Assembly: GCA_030018555.1 (NCBI GenBank)
Contig: JASEHY010000097.1
Span: forward strand, 1 to 5,683
Direction: 5' to 3'
DNA from: Planctomycetota bacterium
GTDB lineage: Bacteria; Planctomycetota; MHYJ01; JACQXL01
DNA length: 5,683 bases
Below the pieces are notes generated by a model. That model was not told the DNA's origin. It searched no databases and saw only the letters and a list, made by a program, of their open reading frames with translations. The position numbers and the translations under genes are program-made. Below, piece after piece: positions 1-5,663 of this stretch (within the stretch, counting starts at the first letter, position 1; each line of letters opens with the position of its first letter).

Positions 1-25
1 TGCCCTGAAACTCGCGCTGATGCCT

Positions 26-41
26 TCCCGCTAAAGCGGGA
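26..41. repeat. Short perfect hairpin, TCCCGC/GCGGGA stem
   Basis: The six bases TCCCGC (26-31) are the reverse complement of GCGGGA (36-41), with a TAAA loop. No T-run follows, so this is not a canonical intrinsic terminator. The same TCCCGC/GCGGGA core recurs inside the hairpin after the last gene (5637-5652), and the CCCGC/GCGGG part recurs at 118-140 and 4382-4421. It therefore looks like one member of a dispersed palindrome family. It may lie at the 3' end of an upstream gene that is outside the window. Confidence 0.7.
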
Positions 42-43
42 TA

Positions 44-117
44 TTCCCCCTTAATAAAGGGGAACAGGGGGGTTGTTTGTGCCCTCTCTGATAAAGGGGG
101 ACAACCCTCTTTATCTC
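44..117. repeat. Degenerate palindromic G-run/C-run repeat element (MITE/REP-like)
   Basis: The left part contains CCCCCTTAATAAAGGGG (46-62), which folds on itself, followed by a G-run and GGTTGT (67-76). The right part has ACAACCC (101-107), which complements GGGTTGT, and ends in a C-rich stretch. This is the same order of motifs as the better-preserved copy at 2751-2882: CCCCCTT...AAGGGG, then GGGGGTTGT, spacer, ACAACCC. The right arm of this copy lacks the closing AAGGGGGA half and runs straight into the next hairpin at 118, so it appears truncated or rearranged. No protein is encoded, so any mobility would depend on enzymes supplied in trans. Confidence 0.6.
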
Positions 118-140
118 CCCGCACACAATCTATGTGCGGG
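118..140. repeat. Hairpin CCCGCACA/TGTGCGGG just upstream of glgC
   Basis: A perfect 8-bp inverted repeat, CCCGCACA (118-125) and TGTGCGGG (133-140), encloses a 7-base loop. The same 8-base arms form the core of the larger hairpin after trkH (4382-4421), so these are two versions of one element differing in loop content. It ends 19 bases before the glgC start codon, so in the mRNA it would lie in the leader and could affect translation or stability. That regulatory role is inference. Confidence 0.7.
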
Positions 141-159
141 AAGAATTACAACGAAATAT

Positions 160-1395
160 ATGGTAAAATTACTCAAAAAAGTTTTGGTGGTTGTTCTGGC
201 AGGGGGGAAAGGTGACAGGTTGGATCCTTTGACCCGTGACCGCACCAAGCCGGCTGTGCCTTTTGGTGGTATCTACCGCATTATTGATTTCTCGCTCTCT
301 AATGCTATTAACTCCAATCTGAGAAAAACTATAGTGCTTGTTCAGTATAAATGTATTTCTCTCAATCGTCATATACGCGAGGGGTGGAGTTTCCTTTGCT
401 CAGCGCTTGGTGAATATATTGAAACAATCTCTCCACAACAAAGAGTCTCTGACCATTGGTATCTCGGCACTGCGGACGCGGTATATCAGAACCTTTATTC
501 TGTAGAAAAAGAGAGTCCAGAAAATGTTCTTATCCTGGCAGGCGACCATGTCTATAAAATGGACTATAATCATATTCTCAGATTCCACCGTGATAGCGAT
601 GCTGATATTACAGTCTCCGCTATTGAAGTGCCAGTAAAGACCGCAAATCTTTACGGAATTATGCAAGTGGACGAAAATTCTAATATAGTAGGTTTTGCAG
701 AAAAGCCCAAAGAAGACGAGGTAAAAACCACTCTTTCCCATCCTGATACCTGCCTGGCTTCTATGGGCATTTATGTATTTAAGAGTGAAGCATTATACAG
801 AATCCTTCAGGAGGATAAAGACGACCATAAAAGCAGTCATGACTTCGGACGCGATATCATTCCCAAATCTATTGATAAATATAAAACCCTTGCCTTTAAC
901 TTCATTGATGAGAATAAGAAAGAAGCCAAGTACTGGCGCGATGTTGGAACAATAGACGCTTATTATCAGGCAAATATGGATTTGGTCAGTGTTACACCGC
1001 TTCTGAATCTTTATGATAAAGAATGGCTCATTCACACGGCGGCACCTCAAATGCCACCACCCAAATTTGTCTTTGCTGGGGGAGAAAACGATAACCGCCT
1101 CGGTATAGCACTGGATTCTATGGTCTCGCCCGGCTGTGTTATCAGCGGTGGACAGGTCAGGAACTCTATTCTTTCTCCAAATGTCCGCGTAAATAGTTTC
1201 TCTCAGGTCTTAAATTCTATTATCTTTGAGAATGTAAATATCGGTCGCTATGCTAAAATCAGAAATGCTATTATTGATAAAGATGTCAAAATACCCGAAG
1301 GCATTGAGATTGGTTATAATCTTGAGGAGGACAAGAAAAGATTTACTGTTAGTCCGAATGATATTATTATTATATCAAAAGGTGCCATTTTATGA
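160..1395 (+). CDS. glgC: Glucose-1-phosphate adenylyltransferase (ADP-glucose pyrophosphorylase)
   Basis: This cytosolic enzyme makes ADP-glucose and pyrophosphate from ATP and glucose 1-phosphate, the committed step of bacterial glycogen synthesis. The predicted 411 residues fit the family (E. coli about 430). Visible motifs, in order: nucleotide-binding AGGKGDRL (14-21), TKPAVPFGG (29-37), QYK and HIREGW, GTADAVYQN (103-111), AGDHVYKMDY with the expected catalytic Asp129, EKP with the glucose-phosphate lysine Lys182, and SHDFGRDIIP. The C-terminal hundred or so residues carry isoleucine/valine-rich repeats typical of the left-handed beta-helix domain. ATG 160 is chosen because it sits just before the conserved VLVVVLAGG strand. 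The frame stays open back to a TTG at 73, but that stretch is repeat DNA. No good Shine-Dalgarno sequence is seen; GGGAAG at 138-143 is too far away. The position of E. coli Lys39, which contacts fructose 1,6-bisphosphate, aligns with Asp27, so the activator may differ. The gene's end overlaps trkA. Confidence 0.95.
   Translation: MVKLLKKVLVVVLAGGKGDRLDPLTRDRTKPAVPFGGIYRIIDFSLSNAINSNLRKTIVLVQYKCISLNRHIREGWSFLCSALGEYIETISPQQRVSDHWYLGTADAVYQNLYSVEKESPENVLILAGDHVYKMDYNHILRFHRDSDADITVSAIEVPVKTANLYGIMQVDENSNIVGFAEKPKEDEVKTTLSHPDTCLASMGIYVFKSEALYRILQEDKDDHKSSHDFGRDIIPKSIDKYKTLAFNFIDENKKEAKYWRDVGTIDAYYQANMDLVSVTPLLNLYDKEWLIHTAAPQMPPPKFVFAGGENDNRLGIALDSMVSPGCVISGGQVRNSILSPNVRVNSFSQVLNSIIFENVNIGRYAKIRNAIIDKDVKIPEGIEIGYNLEEDKKRFTVSPNDIIIISKGAIL
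1377..1382 (+). promoter_or_regulatory. Ribosome binding site for trkA, inside the end of glgC
   Basis: AAAAGG lies 9 bases before the trkA ATG at 1392, within the last codons of glgC. It supports ATG 1392 as the true start and, with the ATGA stop/start overlap at 1392-1395, suggests translational coupling of trkA to glgC. It is the clearest Shine-Dalgarno-like site in the window. Confidence 0.6.
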
Positions 1396-2732
1396 AAACA
1401 CTTATTATTGGTGCAGGTATTGTCGGGGTAAATCTGGCAGAGATGCTCTCTAAAGAGGGGCATGATGTTACCATAATTGATAAAGATGCCGACAGAATAA
1501 AAGATATTTCCGAGACACTTGATATTATGACAATTGTCGGGCAGGGAACCAACATCAGTACCCTGAAAGAAGCCGGCATTGAATCAGCCGAGATGGTCAT
1601 TGCGGTTACTAATATAGATGAAGTGAACATATTAAGTTGTATGATTGCCTCTCATTTTGGGCCTAAAACCAGGGTTGCCAGAGTCCGTAATGAGGAGTTG
1701 TCATCTTTTGCCTTGACCAAGGACAAATATGTTGACCGTTTTGTAAACCCGGATGGAATGATAATAAAACAGATTACTAAGATACTGAAGATTCCCAGCG
1801 CCACTTATGTCTCAGAGTTTGTCAATGGAGAATTGCTCTTCTGCGGATTTAATGTCCCGCCAGACGCACAGGTTATCGGCAAAAAACTTTCTGAACTCTC
1901 AGAGATATCCGAGACCGACGTCTTTTTGATAGTCGGTATCTCCCGCAACAATCAGATTTTTGTCCCTCACGGGAATGATGACATAAAAGAAGGCGATGAT
2001 ATCTATGTGGTTGTTGCTAAAGATACTCTTTCATTATTCCTGCCTCTTTTGAACAGAAGGGTATGGGATGTGGAGCGCGTGATTATTTACGATGCCAGTG
2101 ATATCACGTTGAAACTGGCAAAACAATTAGAAGATAATATTAAGGAAGTTATCATTCTGGAGCCGAACGAGGAAAAAGCCGAAAGGGCATCTGCTCTTCT
2201 GGACAAAGCAGTAGTTATCAAGGGTAAGGGAACAAATGTTGATATTCTCAAAGAGGCAGAAATACACTCCGCCGACTTTTTCATCGCCATTTCAGAGAAT
2301 GATGAAGAAAATCTTACCGCTTCTTTAGTTGCAAGAAAATATGGTGCAAAAAGAAATATTGTTCTTACTAACAACCCTGATTATGTTCAAGTGCTTGACT
2401 CTATAGAAATGGATGTAGTTATCAATCCCAGATTAATTACAGTCAGTGCTATCCTTGAATATATTCGTCGCGGTAGAATAAGAACAGTAATAAAGGTAAA
2501 AGATTTTGGTGCAGAGGTTCTGGAAATGGAAGCGCTACCCAAAAGCCCTATTATTGGTAGACCACTCAATCAACTCTCTTTACCAGCCGGGATGATTATT
2601 GGGGCGGTAGTGAAAAATGACTTTCCTATTATTCCGAAGGGCGACACCATTATCATACCAGGTGATAAAGTAGTTGTTTTCGCTCTCCCCGACGCCATAA
2701 AGAAAATAGAAGGTTTATTTACTTCCCGTTAG
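1392..2732 (+). CDS. trkA: Trk-type potassium uptake regulator TrkA, two RCK modules
   Basis: TrkA is the cytosolic, peripheral subunit that binds nucleotides and gates the TrkH potassium pathway. The 446 residues match the full two-module form (E. coli 458). Order: RCK_N 1 (about 1-120), RCK_C 1 (about 138-221), RCK_N 2 (about 229-345), RCK_C 2 (about 366-446). The first Rossmann loop is intact: GAGIVG at 7-12, with the ribose-binding acidic residue Asp30. Both halves share a G-x-GTN...LKEA-x-I-x-SA pattern, showing the internal duplication. In the second half the glycine loop is lost: residues 233-238 read YDASDI where a G-x-G-x-x-G motif would normally sit, so this site may bind nucleotide poorly or not at all. 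The gene overlaps glgC by 4 bases and is separated from its natural partner trkH by a repeat element, so trkH may be co-transcribed or may have its own promoter. Family assignment is very secure. Confidence 0.95.
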   Translation: MKTLIIGAGIVGVNLAEMLSKEGHDVTIIDKDADRIKDISETLDIMTIVGQGTNISTLKEAGIESAEMVIAVTNIDEVNILSCMIASHFGPKTRVARVRNEELSSFALTKDKYVDRFVNPDGMIIKQITKILKIPSATYVSEFVNGELLFCGFNVPPDAQVIGKKLSELSEISETDVFLIVGISRNNQIFVPHGNDDIKEGDDIYVVVAKDTLSLFLPLLNRRVWDVERVIIYDASDITLKLAKQLEDNIKEVIILEPNEEKAERASALLDKAVVIKGKGTNVDILKEAEIHSADFFIAISENDEENLTASLVARKYGAKRNIVLTNNPDYVQVLDSIEMDVVINPRLITVSAILEYIRRGRIRTVIKVKDFGAEVLEMEALPKSPIIGRPLNQLSLPAGMIIGAVVKNDFPIIPKGDTIIIPGDKVVVFALPDAIKKIEGLFTSR

Positions 2733-2750
2733 CCGATTTTAGATTTCTAT

Positions 2751-2882
2751 AATTATTTAGCCGCCTGAAAAATTCCCCCTTATTAAAGGGGGTCAGGGGG
2801 TTGTTATCCCTCACGGGCTCCCGTATGGGACAACCCCCTTAATCCTCCTTTGTTAAGGGGGACTTCATACCGCTAAATAATT
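2751..2882. repeat. MITE-like palindromic element between trkA and trkH
   Basis: The ends are a perfect 11-bp inverted repeat, AATTATTTAGC (2751-2761) and GCTAAATAATT (2872-2882). Inside, the left arm has a CCCCCTT/AAGGGGG hairpin (2775-2792) and the right arm a TCCTCCTT/AAGGGGGA hairpin (2843-2862, one G-T pair). The centre pairs AGGGGGTTGT (2795-2804) with ACAACCCCCT (2830-2839), with an inner ACGGG/CCCGT stem (2813-2824). The whole 132 bases could fold as a cruciform or a long branched RNA hairpin. There is no ORF. A related, degraded copy is at 44-117. I see no clean target-site duplication. In the transcript it could attenuate or stabilise the trkA-trkH mRNA, which is inference. Confidence 0.75.
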
Positions 2883-2896
2883 GCCTATGTAAGCAG

Positions 2897-4372
2897 ATGA
2901 AAAGTAATATCCTTTATATTGTTTCTACCTTTTTAATTCTACTTGCAATAGTAATGGTGATTCCCTTTGCTATAGCACTCTCAGGTGAACAAGCGCCTCA
3001 TAGAGCATTGTCTGATGAAACACTCTCTTTTCTTGTTGTCATTATACTGACGCTTCTGGTGGCGATGAGCGGTAAATATGCTTTTCGGAAAGAGAAAGGA
3101 ACTCCTCTTAACGTTTCCGACGCATTCATCGTCGTGGGATTAACCTGGGTAATATTACCCTTTTTCGGGGCACTCCCTTTTTATTTAAGCGGTGTGGCGT
3201 CTTTTACAGACGCCTATTTTGAAACAATGAGTGGGTTCACTACCACCGGGGCATCTATTTTTCAGAATCCCGAGATATTACCCAGAGGACTTTTATTCTG
3301 GAGGAGTTTCACTCAATGGCTGGGCGGGATAGGTATTATCGTTTTAGCAATGGCTATCCTGCCGGCTCTAGGCATCGGCGGATATCAACTCTTTAAATTA
3401 GAAGCACCCGGCGGTTCTATACCATTCGGTAAATTAAAACCACGTTTTAGGGAAATCTCTAAAATTATATGGGAGGTTTATATCTTACTCACCGTTTTGT
3501 TAATTATATTCTTGCTTGCTGGAGGGCTGTCTCTTTATGATGCTCTCTGTCACGCTTTTACAACTATTTCTACAGGCGGGTTTTCCACCAAAAAGGAAAG
3601 TATCGGAGCTTTCAACCACTTTGTGATTTATATCATCACCGTTTTTATGTTTCTTTCCGCCTGTAATTTCCAGACACACTATCAATTATTAAGAGGCAAT
3701 TTCCGTGCCCTATCAAACGACATACAGTTAAAAAGTATGATTATTATTATCTTTTTTGCTGTGGCGATTATAAGTATTGGTCTTATAGAAGGCAAAATAT
3801 ACCAGATATTGGCGTCAGGTAAAATGTTGCGAGATTGCCTCTTTCAGGTTGTCTCTATTTTTACCTCCACTGGTTTTATTACGACTGATTTTGATAAATG
3901 GCCCAATATTGCCAGATTCCTTTTGGTTTTACTGATGTTTATCGGAGGGTGTGCCGGCTCTACCTGCGGCGGATTAAAACAAATCCGACTCCTGATAATC
4001 ATAAAGATAGTTCTATTAGAATTCCAGAAACTGTTAAGCCCCCATCGGGTAACTACTGTTAAGGTCGGGTCCATTACCTTGGAGCGTGATGAAGCACATA
4101 GTGTTGTGGGATTTTTTGTGCTCTATTTATTCGTGGCACTTTGTGCCTCCGCAATGTTGATGATGATAGGGTTAGATATTATTAGTGCTATAAGTGCCGT
4201 TTTCGCAACGCTCGGAAACGTTGGACCAGCCCTTGGTGCTGTGTCTTTAGATTATCACTCTGTCCACCCATTGGGAAAATGGATTCTCTCTTTTTGTATG
4301 CTGGCTGGTCGTTTGGAACTATTCTGTGTCTTGATTATTCCTTTCGCCTGGACAAGACAGAGCCGTAGATGA
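2897..4372 (+). CDS. trkH: Trk-type potassium uptake transmembrane subunit
   Basis: This inner-membrane K+-translocating subunit works with TrkA, encoded just upstream. The 491 residues match the family (E. coli TrkH 483). All four pore-loop repeats are visible: MSGFTTTGAS with filter Gly118, FTTISTGGFST with Gly227, FTSTGFITT with Gly326, and TLGNVGPALG with Gly443. Between them lie hydrophobic helices at roughly 4-28, 41-63, 72-97, 131-157, 188-212, 240-258, 280-298, 337-378, 400-424 and 459-485. The conserved GGCAGSTCGG stretch (350-359), associated with the intramembrane gating loop, and the C-terminal GRLELF (471-476) are present. All filter glycines are retained, so the pore looks functional. 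The first pore loop resembles TrkH rather than KtrB by context and length, and the paired two-module TrkA supports Trk over Ktr. ATG 2897 is the natural start before the first helix, but it has no obvious Shine-Dalgarno sequence. The gene begins 14 bases after the repeat element. Confidence 0.95.
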   Translation: MKSNILYIVSTFLILLAIVMVIPFAIALSGEQAPHRALSDETLSFLVVIILTLLVAMSGKYAFRKEKGTPLNVSDAFIVVGLTWVILPFFGALPFYLSGVASFTDAYFETMSGFTTTGASIFQNPEILPRGLLFWRSFTQWLGGIGIIVLAMAILPALGIGGYQLFKLEAPGGSIPFGKLKPRFREISKIIWEVYILLTVLLIIFLLAGGLSLYDALCHAFTTISTGGFSTKKESIGAFNHFVIYIITVFMFLSACNFQTHYQLLRGNFRALSNDIQLKSMIIIIFFAVAIISIGLIEGKIYQILASGKMLRDCLFQVVSIFTSTGFITTDFDKWPNIARFLLVLLMFIGGCAGSTCGGLKQIRLLIIIKIVLLEFQKLLSPHRVTTVKVGSITLERDEAHSVVGFFVLYLFVALCASAMLMMIGLDIISAISAVFATLGNVGPALGAVSLDYHSVHPLGKWILSFCMLAGRLELFCVLIIPFAWTRQSRR

Positions 4373-4381
4373 CAGATTACA

Positions 4382-4421
4382 ATCCCGCACACCCGCTCAG
4401 TGGGTAATTTATGTGCGGGAT
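4382..4421. repeat. Hairpin after trkH, ATCCCGCACA/TGTGCGGGAT; possible terminator
   Basis: A perfect 10-bp stem pairs 4382-4391 with 4412-4421. It encloses a 20-base loop that itself contains ACCC and GGGT (4391-4394, 4402-4405). It begins 9 bases after the trkH stop codon and lies just before the promoter of the next gene. This position suits a transcription terminator or an mRNA 3'-end stabiliser, but there is no U-tract after the stem, so it is not a classical intrinsic terminator. The arms match those of the hairpin at 118-140, which marks it as a dispersed repeat. Confidence 0.7.
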
Positions 4422-4430
4422 GATAAATCG

Positions 4431-4459
4431 TTGACTTGTATATTGAAAGATAATATATA
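4431..4459 (+). promoter_or_regulatory. Sigma70-type promoter for the decarboxylase gene
   Basis: TTGACT (4431-4436) is one base from the -35 consensus. It is followed after 17 bases by TATATA (4454-4459) as the -10 element. Transcription would begin near 4466, giving a leader of about 20 bases before ATG 4487. The location between the trkH 3' hairpin and the decarboxylase supports an independent transcription unit. An overlapping TAATAT at 4451 gives a less favourable 14-base spacing. Confidence 0.55.
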
Positions 4460-4486
4460 AAACAGATTTCAGAATCTATAACCTGT

Positions 4487-5626
4487 ATGATAAAATCCAA
4501 AAACGATTGCGGAATCTCACTATCTGAGAAACAGATACAGAATCTGGCTCGTAAGCACGGCACGCCCTTATTTATAATTAACCGTGCCGAACTGGTTAAT
4601 AATTTGAACCGTTTTAACAATTTCTTACCACGGATACAGCCCTATTATGCGGTCAAGGCAAATTCACATCCAGAGATTCTTAAGGTCTTAGCCAGGAAAA
4701 ATATCTGTTTTGATGTGGCTTCTAAAGGTGAGATAGAATCTCTTCTTGGTCTCGCAGTTGCCCCAGAAAGAATGCTTTTTGCCAATACGATAAAGCGCAC
4801 CGAGTCGCTGAAATTTGCAGAAAAACAACTTATCAATTTGATGACATTTGACTCCGAGTATGAACTTTACAAGATTGCCGAGTTTGCGCCCAATGCTAAA
4901 GTAATGATACGAGTTAAAGTATCAAATGTTGGTTCTATCGTGGAACTCTCTGTAAAATTCGGCGTTGAAGCGGCTGATGCTATTCCCTTTCTGATTAAAG
5001 CCCATAGACTGGGACTGAAACCAATCGGGGTAAGTTTTCATGTCGGTTCTCAATGCCTCAAAGTAGAAAACTATGTAGAGGCGTTAGAAATGGCTTCCAT
5101 TATTTTCCGTGATGCTAAACTGAAACAGGTTCCTCTTGAAATACTGGACATAGGAGGCGGATTTCCGATAAGGCATTTTGATTATGAGAACGATATATTT
5201 GCAGGAATGGCGCCGGTTATAAATAAAGAACTTGACCGGCTTTTTGACCCCACTATAAAAATTATCGCTGAGCCAGGCAGGGCAATTGTTGGCTCTGCCG
5301 GCATCCTCGTGATGAAAGTCATCGGCAAATCTATTAGATTCAACAAACATTGGTATTATTTAGATGACGGAATTTATGGTTCTCTTTCAGGACTGATTTA
5401 TGACCATTGTAAATATCAATATAAAATTCTGCGAAAAGGCAAATCGCAGATATCAACCATAGCAGGACCAACCTGCGATGGGCTTGATGTTATTTCCAAT
5501 AGCGAGGAAATGCCCGAATTGGAGATAGGCGATATCGTTTATGTTCCCAATATTGGCGCCTATAGTATTGCCAGCGCTACAAATTTTAATAGTCTTCCGC
5601 TTCCAAAAGTTATCGCGATAAATTGA
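4487..5626 (+). CDS. Ornithine decarboxylase-like PLP enzyme (fold type III)
   Basis: The enzyme probably converts L-ornithine to putrescine and CO2, the entry to polyamine synthesis; use of lysine as well is possible. The 379 residues cover the catalytic alanine-racemase-like barrel and C-terminal beta domain, without the extra C-terminal tail of animal enzymes. Expected residues are all visible: PLP lysine in YAVKAN (Lys57), HVGS (His185), GGGFP (Gly223-Gly225), AEPGR (Glu262, Arg265), YDH with Asp306, and GPTCDG with Cys330 and Asp331. Asp306 and the Cys-Asp pair correspond to the substrate-amine and catalytic residues of eukaryote-type ornithine decarboxylase, which argues against diaminopimelate or carboxynorspermidine decarboxylase. 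Dimerisation is expected because GPTCDG completes the partner's active site. ATG 4487 fits the N-terminal length. No Shine-Dalgarno sequence is seen, but a promoter lies just upstream. Family is secure; exact substrate is less so. Confidence 0.9.
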   Translation: MIKSKNDCGISLSEKQIQNLARKHGTPLFIINRAELVNNLNRFNNFLPRIQPYYAVKANSHPEILKVLARKNICFDVASKGEIESLLGLAVAPERMLFANTIKRTESLKFAEKQLINLMTFDSEYELYKIAEFAPNAKVMIRVKVSNVGSIVELSVKFGVEAADAIPFLIKAHRLGLKPIGVSFHVGSQCLKVENYVEALEMASIIFRDAKLKQVPLEILDIGGGFPIRHFDYENDIFAGMAPVINKELDRLFDPTIKIIAEPGRAIVGSAGILVMKVIGKSIRFNKHWYYLDDGIYGSLSGLIYDHCKYQYKILRKGKSQISTIAGPTCDGLDVISNSEEMPELEIGDIVYVPNIGAYSIASATNFNSLPLPKVIAIN

Positions 5627-5663
5627 GCCTGTTGAATCCCGCCTTGGCGGGACAACAGGCTCA
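5624..5663 (+). terminator. Long hairpin overlapping the decarboxylase stop codon
   Basis: TGAGCCTGTTG (5624-5634) pairs perfectly with CAACAGGCTCA (5653-5663). Inside, TCCCGCC (5637-5643) pairs with GGCGGGA (5646-5652), separated from the outer stem by a two-base AA bulge. The outer stem begins with the TGA stop codon itself. Such a stable structure at a gene end suggests termination or 3'-end protection, but no U-tract follows. Its TCCCGC/GCGGGA core is shared with 26-41, so it may equally be an inserted repeat that supplied the stop. Confidence 0.55.

Noticed and set aside
2..34. Possible C-terminal tail of an upstream gene, reading ALKLALMPSR then TAA
   Set aside because: Only ten codons are visible and another frame is also open here (to a TAA at 52-54), so there is not enough evidence to call a partial gene.
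73..159. In-frame upstream extension of glgC from a TTG codon, adding 29 residues
   Set aside because: The added stretch is made of the palindromic repeats and does not resemble GlgC N-termini. ATG 160 lies directly before the conserved VLVVVLAGG strand.
1..159. CRISPR array or riboswitch in the repeat-rich leader of glgC
   Set aside because: There are no regularly spaced direct repeats with unique spacers, and the hairpins do not resemble a riboswitch class I can recognise. The repeats are palindromes of unlike type.
400..741. 113-codon minus-strand ORF inside glgC
   Set aside because: It is fully antisense to the conserved catalytic domain of glgC, with no recognisable motifs.
2748..2753. 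Perfect TATAAT upstream of trkH as a -10 element
   Set aside because: No acceptable -35 lies 16-18 bases upstream, the sequence is locally AT-rich, and it overlaps the end of the repeat element.
2887..2892. ATGTAA, a start codon immediately followed by stop, just before trkH
   Set aside because: A minimal start-stop could act as a regulatory uORF, but there is no ribosome site and such hexamers occur often by chance.
4255..4620. 121-codon minus-strand ORF across the trkH end and the decarboxylase start
   Set aside because: It lies antisense to two well-supported genes and their promoter and shows no recognisable domain; it is a shadow frame.
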